Positions 8,163-17,632 are shown, counted from the stretch's first letter. The stretch is DNA of 46,344 bases from Desulfurivibrio sp. (GCA_003605035.1 QZKJ01000035.1:1-46344), one strand, 5' to 3'. Notes: generated from the sequence alone by a model not told the origin. Numbers and translations are program-made.

Positions 8163-8648
8163 CCCGCCCGGGGATATGGTCTGGTTTTGTTTTCAGTTTC
8201 CCATGGGTTTACTCCAGGTTGGCGGTCTGCCGGCATCGGCGGAAAACAGATGCGGGGATGGCTCGCCTGTTTGTTCTGCTGCGCAAGGTGCGGTCAGCGC
8301 GCTGATGGCTGTCCTGGCCCCCAGGTGTTGCAGGAGAACCGGCGACCGTGACAGGACTGACAATAATTATAGCCTATCCAGCTTTTCTTCGCATCAGAGA
8401 TGCCGGGCATTGGCAATTTTTTTTATGAATGATCCGCCGGGCAACCGGCTGGATGCGCGATGCAAATGATGTGTGTCAGGGGCAATGATTGTCTCCATGT
8501 GCTCTTTTTGTTTGTTATGGGCGACATTTTACCTCAGGGAAGCACCTTGCAAAATTTGTGAAAAAATGCTTTTATTTCTATAAATCACGCTCTTTTTTTA
8601 ACGGATATTGTGCCTGCAATTTTTCCCTGCAGCGAGGGCCCTGACCAG
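8163..8648. other. intergenic region upstream of the signalling cluster
   Basis: No convincing gene is seen; the longer open frames here have unnatural composition. The only feature I can support is the promoter at 8556-8584. Confidence 0.5.
8556..8584 (+). promoter_or_regulatory. sigma-70-type promoter for the regulator/kinase cluster
   Basis: TTGTGA (8556-8561) and TATAAA (8579-8584) are separated by 17 bp in an AT-rich stretch about 65 bp before the ATG at 8649. Spacing and position are good, but this is a sequence match only. Confidence 0.5.
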
Positions 8649-10760
8649 ATGATCCAAGACGATAAAATCTCGAATGTCATCAGTACATTACAGCGCCTGT
8701 CCTCAGCCATCTTCAGTGATGCCATCCAGCGCAAGCTCATACTGGACAACCTTACGGAAGGGGTGTTTACCGTTGACCCTGCTCTCAAAATCACCTCCTT
8801 TAACAAGTCCGCCCAGAGCATCACCGGCATCAGTGAAGAAGAAGCCCTCGGCAAGAGCTGCCGGGAACTTTTTGCTTCAAATTTACGTGAGGAATTCTGC
8901 ATCGTCGGCCATGTGCTGGCAAAAGAACAGCCGCTGCTCAAGCTGACCCGCCACCTCAAGGTCGGCGACAGGCTGGTGCCGGTGCTGGTCAGCGCTTCGC
9001 CACTGGTGGACAGCAGCGGGGATATTGTCGGCGGAGTGCAGTCTTTTCAGGAAATTACGGAGATTTTCCACCGCCAGCTGATTCTGGACAGCGTTTTTGA
9101 CGGCGTCCTGACCGTGGACATGGATTTCAAGATCACCCTGTTTAACCGGGCCGCGGAACTGATAACCGGCTTCAAGCAGGAGCAGGTGCTCGGCAAGTTC
9201 TTCGCCGATGTGCTGCGGCAGGAGGGTGCCAACATCCCGGTGGACCACATGGCCCTGGCCAAGGCGGTCAAAACCGGGGAACCCCATCTGGAGGAATGCT
9301 TTTATATAGAGACGGCGGATCACCGTGTCCTGCCGGTCAGCGTCCGGGCCGCTCCTCTGCTGGACGCCACCGGCAAAATCATCGGCGGGGTGGAGAGTTT
9401 CCGCGACAACACCGGGGCGATTCAGCGACAGTACATTCTCGACAGTGTGGGGGACGGCGTTTTCACCGTGGACCATGCCTTCAAGATCACCTCGTTCAAC
9501 CGGGCCGCGGAGACCATCACCGGCTACCGGAGCGAGGAGGTGCTCGGCAAAAGGTGCAGGGACGTCTTTGACGGCAGCGTGTGCGAGGGCAACTGCCCCC
9601 TGGCCAAGGCGATGAAGTCGCAGGCCAAGGTCGATGTGTTCGACATTATCATCCACGGTAAGCATGGCCGGGAGATTTCGGTGAGCATCAGCGCCACTGC
9701 CCTGGTGGACGAGTTCGGCAAAATCATCGGCGCGGTGGAGACCTTCAGGGATCTTACGGAAATCCACAGTCTGCGCCGGCATCTGGCGGCGGAAAGGGAA
9801 CAGACCGGCATTCTCACCAACAGCCCGCTGATGCAGAAAATTCTGGCGCTGCTCCCTGAGTACGCCAGAAGCGACAGCAATATCCTCATTGTCGGCGAAA
9901 GCGGGGTCGGCAAGGAGTTGATTGCCAGAGCCATCCACAAGTTGAGCAACCGCAGCATGATGCCCTTTGTGGCGGTCAACAGCGGCGCCCTGCCGGACGC
10001 GCTGCTTGAGGCCGAGCTTTTCGGTTACCGGGCATGGGCCTGCAACGAAGATCGGAAAGACAAGAAGGGTTATTTTGCCACTGCGGAAAAGGGAACGCTT
10101 TTTCTCGACGAGATCGGAGATATCTCGCCCGCCATGCAGGCCAAACTTCTCCAGGTCCTGCAGAGCAAGACCTTTGCCCCCCTTGGTGCGGACCTGTCGG
10201 TCAGCACCGATGCGCGCATCATCGCCGCCACCAGCAAGGATCTTGCAGAGCTGGTCGAAGACAAGGAATTCCGCGAGGATTTCTATCGCCAGCTCAACAT
10301 CGTCAGCATCCAGGTGCCGCCTCTGCGGGAGCGGATGGAGGACCTGCCCCTGCTGTCCGAGCACTTCATCAGACGCTTCAACCGGCAGCGCGGCAGGGAA
10401 GTGCTGGGTCTTTCCGAAGAGGTGCTGGAAATTCTCATGCACTATGAGTATCCCGGCAATGTCCGCGAACTGGAAAATATCATCGAGTATGCTTTCATCC
10501 TCTGCAGCAAAGGCCTGATCCTGCCCCAGCACCTGCCGGCCAGGTTCCAGCGGCAAACGGAGGTCGGCCAGTCGCACCTCATAAACCCGGAGACCGGTGA
10601 GCCCATGACCCTTGAGGAGATTGAAAAATACTCCATTATCGCCGCATTGACCCGGAACAATTTCAGGACCATGCAGACCTGTCGCGAACTTGGGATTTCC
10701 AAGGATACCCTGCGCCGTAAGATCAAGGCTTACGGAGATATTGTCCAGCCGATAACCTGA
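8649..10760 (+). CDS. triple-PAS, AAA+ (sigma-54-activator type), Fis-HTH regulator
   Basis: A 703-residue protein with three PAS domains in tandem (about 20-135, 140-255, 260-375). Each is introduced by a 'RxLILDxxxDGVxTVD' repeat, which shows internal duplication. An AAA+ domain (about 385-620) follows with Walker A GESGVGKE, Walker B LFLDEIGD and the R-finger region PLRERMEDLP, then a C-terminal Fis-type helix-turn-helix (TCRELGISKDTLRRKI). The AAA+ loop that should read GAFTGA/GAFTDA is WACNED (residues 463-468), so contact with sigma-54 is doubtful. The ATG at 8649 was preferred over GTG 8610 because GAGGG stands upstream and the shorter start matches domain onset. It heads a cluster with the kinase genes. 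Confidence 0.9.
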   Translation: MIQDDKISNVISTLQRLSSAIFSDAIQRKLILDNLTEGVFTVDPALKITSFNKSAQSITGISEEEALGKSCRELFASNLREEFCIVGHVLAKEQPLLKLTRHLKVGDRLVPVLVSASPLVDSSGDIVGGVQSFQEITEIFHRQLILDSVFDGVLTVDMDFKITLFNRAAELITGFKQEQVLGKFFADVLRQEGANIPVDHMALAKAVKTGEPHLEECFYIETADHRVLPVSVRAAPLLDATGKIIGGVESFRDNTGAIQRQYILDSVGDGVFTVDHAFKITSFNRAAETITGYRSEEVLGKRCRDVFDGSVCEGNCPLAKAMKSQAKVDVFDIIIHGKHGREISVSISATALVDEFGKIIGAVETFRDLTEIHSLRRHLAAEREQTGILTNSPLMQKILALLPEYARSDSNILIVGESGVGKELIARAIHKLSNRSMMPFVAVNSGALPDALLEAELFGYRAWACNEDRKDKKGYFATAEKGTLFLDEIGDISPAMQAKLLQVLQSKTFAPLGADLSVSTDARIIAATSKDLAELVEDKEFREDFYRQLNIVSIQVPPLRERMEDLPLLSEHFIRRFNRQRGREVLGLSEEVLEILMHYEYPGNVRELENIIEYAFILCSKGLILPQHLPARFQRQTEVGQSHLINPETGEPMTLEEIEKYSIIAALTRNNFRTMQTCRELGISKDTLRRKIKAYGDIVQPIT

Positions 10761-10794
10761 GAAGCCCGAAAAAAAATCAGCCAGGCACCGGGAA

Positions 10795-12945
10795 ATGAAT
10801 CCGATCAAATACAGAGGGCTGTTTTACCTGATGATCATCGTCCTGCTGGGCAATCTCAGCTCGCTGACGGACCTGATCATCCACCCGGACATCCACTATT
10901 TTGACGTTGAGCATTTCATTGTCGGCGGCACTACCTGTCTTTTCACCCTGCCTCTTTTCATCGTCCTCGAACGCTATCTGCGCAAGCATCATGAGATCAA
11001 GGGGGAAAGGGAGATCACCTACGAGGGGATCGGCCGTTACGGCTGGCAGCTGGCCGCCATCTGGACGGTTATTGTCTTTGCCTCGCTGGCATGGAATATC
11101 ACCCTGCATAAACAGCGGACCACCAAGATCGCGCTGGTCGAGGCCTCCACGGTTTTTGACGAAGATCTGATGTTTTATAACTGGGCCGCCAGTCACCGGG
11201 GAGTTTTTGTGCCGGTAGATGAAAAAAACCGGCCCAACCCCCATCTGCGCGACATCCCTGAGCACCGGGCCACCACGGACTCCGGCAAGCGCCTGACCCT
11301 GGTCAACCCGGAGCACATGATCCGTCTGGTCTATGAGATGCGCACCAAGGGCAACGGCCCTTACGGCCACATGACCAGTCTCGACCCGCTCCGCCCGGAA
11401 AACGCCCCTGATCCATGGGAGGCGGCCGCCCTGAAAACCTTTGAGGACGGCACGGACGACGCGCATACCGTTGAAGAAATCAACGGCGAAAAGTACCTGC
11501 GTCTCATGCGGCCCATGCCGGCGGAACCAGGCTGCCAGGAATGTCACCCGACCTCCCAGGGTTACAGGCAGGGAGACATCAGGGGCGGGATCAGCGTCTC
11601 CATTCCCATGGCGCCGCTGCTTGCCATGTCCAAGCAGGATATCTTCACCTTCTGCATGGCCCATGGCACCCTCTGGTTTCTCGGGCTGATGGGCACCTTC
11701 CTCGGCGTCAAACGCCTGTCGGAATCCATTCGCGAACGGGAGCAGGCCGAGATCCGGGTGCGGTCAATCATCGAAAACATGTTCGACGGTCTGATCACCT
11801 TGAATGAACAGTGGCGCATTGAGTCGTGCAACTCCGCTGCCTCGAGAATGTTCGGTTATTCCCAGGCCGAGATGCTGGGCAGGCATATCGGCACCCTGGT
11901 AAAGGCCGCAGCCGATGACAGGAAAGGGGAAATAACGGACCAGGTGGTCACCCCGCTCCTGGTGAAGGCCATGGGCACCCCCATTGAGCTGACCGGCGAA
12001 AGAAAGGACGGGACAAACTTCGCCCTGGAGATCTCCCTGAGCGAGATGTTTCGCGGTCCGAAGCACCTTTTCATCGCCATGGTCAGAGACATCACCGAAC
12101 GGAATATGGCCAAGGATGCCCTGCTGGAAAGCCAGGCCCGCATCATCAAGCAGGAGAAGCTCGCCTCGCTGGGCACCATGGTTGCCGGCATTGCCCATGA
12201 GATCAACAACCCGTCCCAGGCTATCAGCTTTTCCATGGACGGCCTGAAGATGAATATCGAATATGTGAAAAAACTGATCAAGGAGCTGCAGAAATACCTG
12301 GCGGCCGAACCAGCCAATCTGGCTGTAGAGCGCGAACGTATCCAACGGCTGATGAACGAGCTGGACATGGATCTCGTCCTGGAAGGAATTGATGATATTG
12401 CCAACCGCAACACCCAGTCGGTGGAACGGATCGACCACATCGTCAAAAGCACCAAGCGCATGGCCCACAGTGAGGAGGTTTTCAGCTCCTGCGATCTCAA
12501 TACCATTGTCAGCGATGCGGTGGTGCTCACCCATAATCAGGTCAAGTACGATCTGGAGATCGTCAAGAATCTGGCGCCCCATCTGCCGCCCTTCCAGGGG
12601 CTGGCTCAGGAAATGGGCCAGGTGTTCATGAATCTCATCATGAATGCCCGGGATGCCATCAAGGAGAAGGGACTGTCCAAGAAGGAGGGCCGGATCGTCA
12701 TATCCACCTATCACAACGTCAAGCGAAAATGCATCGAAGCGCGCTTCGAGGATAATGGCATCGGCATCAAAAAGGAAATCATCAATAAGATTTTCGACCC
12801 GTTTTTCACCACCAAGGACATCGGCAGCGGTACCGGTCTTGGGCTGAATCTCTGCCACCGGATCATTGATACCCATGGCGGAGAGATTATTGTTGAAAGT
12901 GAAGCAGGCAAGGGGGCCTGTTTTATTGTCCGGCTTTTTGTCTAG
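10795..12945 (+). CDS. membrane histidine kinase with DUF3365 c-type heme sensor and PAS domain
   Basis: 716 residues. Transmembrane helices lie near 8-28, 42-60 and 84-103. The extracytoplasmic DUF3365 (Tll0287-like) domain (about 110-275) has a heme-binding CQECH at 247-251. A further helix lies near 285-303, then a PAS domain (about 325-435). The HisKA has MVAGIAHEINNPSQAI with the phospho-accepting His, and the HATPase_c has N-box NLIMNARDAI, DNGIGI, FFTTK and GSGTGLGLNL. DUF3365 domains bind c-type heme and sense redox or small ligands in the periplasm. It lies 34 bp after the AAA+ regulator and 30 bp before the REC-kinase gene, so one signalling operon is likely. Confidence 0.92.
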   Translation: MNPIKYRGLFYLMIIVLLGNLSSLTDLIIHPDIHYFDVEHFIVGGTTCLFTLPLFIVLERYLRKHHEIKGEREITYEGIGRYGWQLAAIWTVIVFASLAWNITLHKQRTTKIALVEASTVFDEDLMFYNWAASHRGVFVPVDEKNRPNPHLRDIPEHRATTDSGKRLTLVNPEHMIRLVYEMRTKGNGPYGHMTSLDPLRPENAPDPWEAAALKTFEDGTDDAHTVEEINGEKYLRLMRPMPAEPGCQECHPTSQGYRQGDIRGGISVSIPMAPLLAMSKQDIFTFCMAHGTLWFLGLMGTFLGVKRLSESIREREQAEIRVRSIIENMFDGLITLNEQWRIESCNSAASRMFGYSQAEMLGRHIGTLVKAAADDRKGEITDQVVTPLLVKAMGTPIELTGERKDGTNFALEISLSEMFRGPKHLFIAMVRDITERNMAKDALLESQARIIKQEKLASLGTMVAGIAHEINNPSQAISFSMDGLKMNIEYVKKLIKELQKYLAAEPANLAVERERIQRLMNELDMDLVLEGIDDIANRNTQSVERIDHIVKSTKRMAHSEEVFSSCDLNTIVSDAVVLTHNQVKYDLEIVKNLAPHLPPFQGLAQEMGQVFMNLIMNARDAIKEKGLSKKEGRIVISTYHNVKRKCIEARFEDNGIGIKKEIINKIFDPFFTTKDIGSGTGLGLNLCHRIIDTHGGEIIVESEAGKGACFIVRLFV

Positions 12946-12975
12946 CCGTTGTCCAAAAAAAAAGGAAAAATCCTT

Positions 12976-14067
12976 ATGAATCTTGATATAATGCCGCGCG
13001 ACAGCAACCAGAGGTACACTGTGGTGATTGTGGACGACGAACGTCCCATCCTCACTGAGCTCAGGATATTGCTCAAGCGCAACTATGACGTGTACACCTT
13101 TGAAAATCCCGAAGAAGTCGAAGGCTTTGTTGACAACCATCAGGTAGACCTCATTATCTGCGATGAACTGATGCCGGAAATGCGCGGCAGCGTGCTGCTC
13201 AGCCGGCTGCACAGGAAACATCCGGATGTGTGCAAGGTTGTCCTGTCCGGCCAGGCGGAGAAAAACGACATCGTGAGGGCCATCAACGAGGGCCACATCT
13301 TCAACTTTCTCTTCAAGCCGGTCAACCAGCAGCAGCTGCTCAATGTCATAGAAAAAGGCATCGAAAACAGGATGCTCAAGCTGACCCTGGAAAGGCAGAA
13401 CATTGAGCTGAAGAATTACAGTGAAAATCTGGAGAAGATGGTGCAGGAGAGGACGGCCCAGCTGGTCAAGGCCCATGAACGGGTCAAGCAGCTGGACGGC
13501 AACAAGATGTCCTTTCTCATTTACCTCACCAACGAAATCAACTCGCCCCTTGATCGCATCCAGAAACTGGCGGAAACCCTGCTGACCTATTTCGGCCTGG
13601 CAGGCAGCAACCTCAAGCCCGACAGCCGGCAGGTCGTTTTGAAGGAGATTTTTGCCGTTCTGCTGGCCGGCAGGCAGGGAGCCCTGACCGCCCGTTCGCT
13701 GACGGTGGAAGACCTGGTCAGTCCGGGGGCGGCGGTCAAGGCGGACCCGGAATATCTTGAGCGGGTGCTGGGCGCGATCATCGATAACGCCATCAGCTTT
13801 TCCGACCCAGGCGGCAGAATCATTGTTGATGCGGTGAACCATAACGGCAAAACACGAATATCCGTAGCTGACACCGGTAAAGGCATTGCCGCCGAGGACC
13901 TGGGCAATATCTTCAAGGCCTTTGTGCTGGAGCCTGAAAAACGGCGTCCCGCCGGTTTCGGTCTCAGCCTGCCCCTGGCCGCCATCCTGGTCAACGCCCT
14001 GGGAGGCAGGCTGTGGGCCGAAAGCCCCGGCCCGGGCCAGGGGTCCACCTTTTATCTGGAATTATGA
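12976..14067 (+). CDS. REC domain fused to a histidine-kinase-like ATPase; phospho-His replaced by Asn
   Basis: 363 residues. An N-terminal receiver domain (about 18-130) has acidic residues VDDE, phospho-acceptor Asp63 in ICDELMPEM, a Ser/Thr in VVLSGQ and Lys in FLFKPV. A coiled coil (about 140-175) and a HisKA-like helix pair follow. That helix reads SFLIYLTNEINSPLDRI, with Asn186 where His should be. The HATPase_c domain (about 255-363) keeps the N-box AIIDNAISFS, DTGKGIAAEDL and a G2 loop PAGFGLSL. AAGGA before the ATG at 12976 fixes the start. It probably receives phosphate from the preceding kinase, but cannot autophosphorylate canonically. It may act as a ligand-gated or partner-binding module. 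Confidence 0.88.
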   Translation: MNLDIMPRDSNQRYTVVIVDDERPILTELRILLKRNYDVYTFENPEEVEGFVDNHQVDLIICDELMPEMRGSVLLSRLHRKHPDVCKVVLSGQAEKNDIVRAINEGHIFNFLFKPVNQQQLLNVIEKGIENRMLKLTLERQNIELKNYSENLEKMVQERTAQLVKAHERVKQLDGNKMSFLIYLTNEINSPLDRIQKLAETLLTYFGLAGSNLKPDSRQVVLKEIFAVLLAGRQGALTARSLTVEDLVSPGAAVKADPEYLERVLGAIIDNAISFSDPGGRIIVDAVNHNGKTRISVADTGKGIAAEDLGNIFKAFVLEPEKRRPAGFGLSLPLAAILVNALGGRLWAESPGPGQGSTFYLEL

Positions 14068-14071
14068 GGCG

Positions 14072-14093
14072 GGGGAAAAATTGTTTTTTCCCC
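14072..14093 (+). terminator. weak hairpin after the kinase cluster
   Basis: GGGGAAAAA-ttg-TTTTTTCCCC can form a stem right after the stop at 14067. The T run is within the stem rather than after it, so termination may be partial and the antiporter could be read through. Confidence 0.35.
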
Positions 14094-14166
14094 TTCATAG
14101 CCAGACATTGTCTCCTCAAGGGCGGATAGATGGAAAACAGCTCCTTTTTTTTTGTGATGAAGCGCG

Positions 14167-16317
14167 ATGCGGAGTGCAGACATAACGATGCCCCAGGCTT
14201 TTCATATCACCTTTCCCCTGACCAACCCGGTACAGATCTTCCTTCTGATATTGCTCATCATTCTGTTTACCCCGCTGATTTTCCGCAGGCTGAGAATTCC
14301 CGGCATTGCCGGGCTGATCCTCTGTGGCATGCTGGTCGGGCCCTATGGTTTGAATCTTTTATCGGAGGCCATCAATTTCAGCATATTCAGCACGGTCGGC
14401 GTCATCTATCTCATGTTTCTTGCCGGCCTCGAACTCGATATGCAGGGCATGCTGAAGTATCGCTATTACCTTGTCTTCGGGCTGGCCACCTTCTTCATTC
14501 CCCTCTTTTCAGGTTTTTTAGTCTGCTATTACTGGCTGGAATATTCATTCTACAGCGCACTGCTGATGGCCAGCATGTTTTCCACGCATACCCTGCTTGC
14601 CTATCCGATTGCCAGCAGGCTGGGCATCAATAAAAGCCTGGCGGTTTCCATAACCATTGGCGGCACCATCATAACCGACACGGCGGTGCTGCTGCTGCTC
14701 GCCTTTATCGCCAATCTGGCGCAGCATAAAGCGAATGCCGATTTATGGCAGATGTCGATTTTGTTCGTAGCGCTTATTCTGGCAATCCTTTTTGGCCTGC
14801 CCTGGATTACCCGCTGGTTTTTCCGGAATTACAAGGGAGAGGGAAGCACCAAGTACCTTTTTGTCCTGGCCATGGTGTTTCTGGCGGCTTTTCTTTCTGA
14901 ACTGATCGGCATCGAGGCTATCATCGGGGCCTTTCTCGCGGGACTTGCCCTGAACAGGTCGATTCCCGAATCATCGGTCCTGATGAACCGTATTGCCTTC
15001 ATCGGTAACACCCTTTTTATCCCTTTTTTCCTGGTAAGCGTGGGGATGGTCGTTGATCTGAGTGTCGTTTTCAAAGGGTGGTACGTTCTTTATTTATCCG
15101 CGGTGCTCATTGTGGTCGCATTAGCGACCAAGTTTCTGGCTGCCTGGGTAACGCAGCAGGTTTTCCGGCTGACCGCCATTGAGCGGAACGTCATATTCGG
15201 TCTCAGCAGCGCGCATGCTGCAGCCATTCTGGCGGTTGTTCTGGTTGGTTTCAAAATAGGCCTGGTGGATGCAAACGTATTGAACAGTACCATATTGCTC
15301 ATTCTGGTGACCTGCCTGGTAAGTTCATTCGTCACGGAAATCTATGGCCGCAAGCTGGCCGTAAGCAGGGAAAACGGTAAATGCGAGCAGGCAAACCAGT
15401 CCGAGAAGATCCTTGTGCCTGTTTCCAGTCCTGAGAATATGGAAAAGCTGTTCGATTTTGCTTCCTGCCTGCGAGACAGCCATTCATGCGAGCCTGTTTA
15501 TCCCCTGACGATCATTTCTGATAAGCAGATGGCAGATAATAATATCAAGGATAAAGTTGATCTCGTGGAAGAAGTTATTAAGCAGTCAGGGAAAAGCAGA
15601 AATCTGTTTTTTCCTTCCTCAAGGGTGGATGTCAATGCCGTGAATGGTATTGTCAGCGCGGCGGAGGAGATGAAGATCACCAAGATCGTCATCGGCTGGA
15701 GAGGCAGACAATCGACGCTTGACTATTTTTTCGGCGACACGCCCAACAGCCTGCTTACGAAAATCGACGCGCTGATCATGCTGGTGCATCTGCATAACCC
15801 TCTGGATGCCGGGGGAAAGATTGTCGTCATCATGCCGCCGTTTTCAGAGTTTGAATATGGTTTCAGCGAATGGGTAAAATCCGTCAATACTTTTGCCTGC
15901 AATTGCCAGCGCACGGTTTTGTATGTGGGTCTGCAAAAATCACTTGACCGGTTGCAGCAGGTGTTGCAGGGCTGCGAATGCCATGCGGATTACCGGGTGA
16001 AGATAATCGACTGTTATCCTGAGACAGCTGAAATCGGCGCTTACCTCGCCGGCAACGATCTGTTGATCATGATCAGTGCACGGCCCCGGACGCTTTCCTA
16101 CCTAGGTTCCTTTGAGAACATGCCGCGTAAGATCGCCAGAGCGTTACCGGCAAGAAATTTCGCCGTGATATATCCTGCGCAGCGTCAGATTGATCCGAAC
16201 AGCCTGAGTTCCCAGCTGGAAGGCATGGAAATCTCCCCCATCCAGGAAAACATTGATCGTTTGAAGCTGATCACCTGCAAGGTCAGAAGATTTCTCGGCA
16301 GCAGGGAGATGCATTAA
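14167..16317 (+). CDS. Kef/CPA2-type cation:proton antiporter with universal-stress-like C-terminus
   Basis: 716 residues. The first ~395 form about twelve transmembrane helices, with GIAGLILCGMLVGPYGLNLL near residue 43 (typical of CPA2 antiporters). The TM core contains a 'TDTAVLLLL' segment at the place of the ion-binding Asp and an 'IGAFLAGLALNRSIPESS' loop. The remaining ~310 residues are cytoplasmic and contain two USP-like alpha/beta units, starting at EKILVPVSSPENMEKL and GKIVVIMPPFSEFE. The family exchanges Na+ or K+ for H+ across the inner membrane. The next in-frame ATG at 14188 is an alternative start. It follows the signalling genes by 99 bp and may be their target. Confidence 0.88.
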   Translation: MRSADITMPQAFHITFPLTNPVQIFLLILLIILFTPLIFRRLRIPGIAGLILCGMLVGPYGLNLLSEAINFSIFSTVGVIYLMFLAGLELDMQGMLKYRYYLVFGLATFFIPLFSGFLVCYYWLEYSFYSALLMASMFSTHTLLAYPIASRLGINKSLAVSITIGGTIITDTAVLLLLAFIANLAQHKANADLWQMSILFVALILAILFGLPWITRWFFRNYKGEGSTKYLFVLAMVFLAAFLSELIGIEAIIGAFLAGLALNRSIPESSVLMNRIAFIGNTLFIPFFLVSVGMVVDLSVVFKGWYVLYLSAVLIVVALATKFLAAWVTQQVFRLTAIERNVIFGLSSAHAAAILAVVLVGFKIGLVDANVLNSTILLILVTCLVSSFVTEIYGRKLAVSRENGKCEQANQSEKILVPVSSPENMEKLFDFASCLRDSHSCEPVYPLTIISDKQMADNNIKDKVDLVEEVIKQSGKSRNLFFPSSRVDVNAVNGIVSAAEEMKITKIVIGWRGRQSTLDYFFGDTPNSLLTKIDALIMLVHLHNPLDAGGKIVVIMPPFSEFEYGFSEWVKSVNTFACNCQRTVLYVGLQKSLDRLQQVLQGCECHADYRVKIIDCYPETAEIGAYLAGNDLLIMISARPRTLSYLGSFENMPRKIARALPARNFAVIYPAQRQIDPNSLSSQLEGMEISPIQENIDRLKLITCKVRRFLGSREMH

Positions 16318-16379
16318 AGGGGACCGGCTGGTCAAGGCGCGGCCCCGCAAGAGCGGCGAGGCCGAACCCGCACCCTTTT

Positions 16380-17360
16380 TTAAAAGAATACCCGCGCCCG
16401 GTGCTGATCAGCCAGGGAGGCGAAATTCGGCAGCGGGCCCACCAGATAATCAATGTCTTCGGAGGACATGATCGCCTGGTTGGCGTGAAAGGGGTCATAG
16501 TAATGGATGATCCCCACGTTCAGGAAAGGAAACTGCGACTTCGGGGCAAAGCGGTTTGCCATGGAACTGGTGAGGTCGACGCCGGTAACCAGCAGCCAGT
16601 GGTTCCACAGGTGCAGATAGCTCATGACGTTGACCGCCAGCGGCCGTCTGGTCCAGGCCAGCAGACCCATCCAGGAATAGGCCCCGCGGAAGCAGTTGAA
16701 CGGGTCGGAAAAGCGGCTCATGGGCGGGGTGAACTTGGTGAATCTGAGGCCCTGCACGTAAAGCAGTTCATTGTCGTCGGTGCGCAGACCTTTCTGTCTC
16801 CGGAATTCATTGACAAAGTAATCCGGGGGCCGGCCGTTGACGTTCTTGCCCGCCTCGGTCAGCACCAGTTCAATCTGTTCCGGCACCGGCCATTCATGGA
16901 TGTACTTGTTGAACTTCTCGGGATGATTCCATTTTTCCAGGATGGTGGCGGAGGTGGCCCAGCAGGACGCCCCGTCAGGCTGGCGCATGCGCTCAACCGG
17001 CCGGGGAATATAGTAGCTGGTCGGCAGTTTCAGATCCGGGTTGGTCGGCGGGTCAGGGAGAACGTTGGCCACCTGGCCATCCATTCTGCTGACCGTATTC
17101 TTGCCCACCACCCCGTCGGCGGACAAGCCGTTTTTCAGCTGATAGGCCACCACGCTCTTGTGGGTTTCCGAGCCGAAAATGCCGTCAAGCGTACCATTGG
17201 GTCTGGTGGAGCGCGGCATGGGATGGCCCAGGGCCACCAATGCCATCTGCACGAGACGAACCGCCTGACGATCCATCGACCCCATGGCCAGGGCCGGGGA
17301 ATTCAAGGCCGCCCTGGCCAGGCCGTCATTGCCGGCAAAAAAACGGGAAACGAAACTCAT
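16380..17360 (-). CDS. peptidoglycan-binding domain plus papain-like cysteine peptidase
   Basis: 326 residues. The N-terminal peptidoglycan-binding module (about 30-93) contains GTLDGIFGSETHKSVVAYQ. A C-terminal papain-like domain (about 115-300) has Cys133 in QPDGASCWATSATIL, His254 in HLWNHWLLVTGV and Asp289 in YYDPFHA, in the order Cys-His-Asp of AvrRpt2/C39-like peptidases. The family cleaves peptide bonds, possibly in peptide stems or target proteins. No Sec signal is seen. It starts at an ATG preceded by AGGAGGATGCGCCC. A companion muramidase with a similar binding module lies at 6990-7781. These may be exported effectors, but no secretion genes or immunity gene are adjacent. Confidence 0.82.
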   Translation of the reverse strand: MSFVSRFFAGNDGLARAALNSPALAMGSMDRQAVRLVQMALVALGHPMPRSTRPNGTLDGIFGSETHKSVVAYQLKNGLSADGVVGKNTVSRMDGQVANVLPDPPTNPDLKLPTSYYIPRPVERMRQPDGASCWATSATILEKWNHPEKFNKYIHEWPVPEQIELVLTEAGKNVNGRPPDYFVNEFRRQKGLRTDDNELLYVQGLRFTKFTPPMSRFSDPFNCFRGAYSWMGLLAWTRRPLAVNVMSYLHLWNHWLLVTGVDLTSSMANRFAPKSQFPFLNVGIIHYYDPFHANQAIMSSEDIDYLVGPLPNFASLADQHRARVFF

Positions 17361-17398
17361 GGGCGCATCCTCCTAAGACAGCGGGCTGTCCTGGTAAA

Positions 17399-17414
17399 CC
17401 GTTGTAAAAAAACA
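17399..17414. repeat. solo end of the MITE-like repeat family
   Basis: CCGTTGTAAAAAAACA is identical over 16 bp to the outer arm of repeat copy B (31059-31181). The rest of the element is absent here. It could be a decayed copy or a chance A-rich match. Confidence 0.35.
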
Positions 17415-17632
17415 ACATATATTTCTAGCATAATAAATTCACAGCCCAGCGGCAACAGATTTGGACAGGACCAGGCGGGCAAAGCCTGTTTCAGGGAGAT
17501 GGCAGCCGGCGCCGGGAATTCTTCGTTGCTCGGTTCTTTCCGCCGGTTCCTGGGTTGATTTCTTTGAGCCGTAACTGTAAGATGGCCATTTACCGGATAT
17601 TTTGACCGATTTTATCGTTTCTTTACCATGAC

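Noticed and set aside
8119..8469. 116-codon plus-strand frame before the signalling cluster
   Set aside because: Cys/Arg/Pro-rich in an unnatural way, and it overlaps the more protein-like minus-strand membrane peptide.
8883..10808. 641-codon open frame opposite the AAA+ regulator
   Set aside because: It is antisense to a gene with unmistakable PAS and AAA+ motifs, and its composition is that of a GC-rich shadow.
11764..13842. 692-codon antisense frame across both kinase genes
   Set aside because: It spans two genes with clear kinase and receiver motifs on the other strand.
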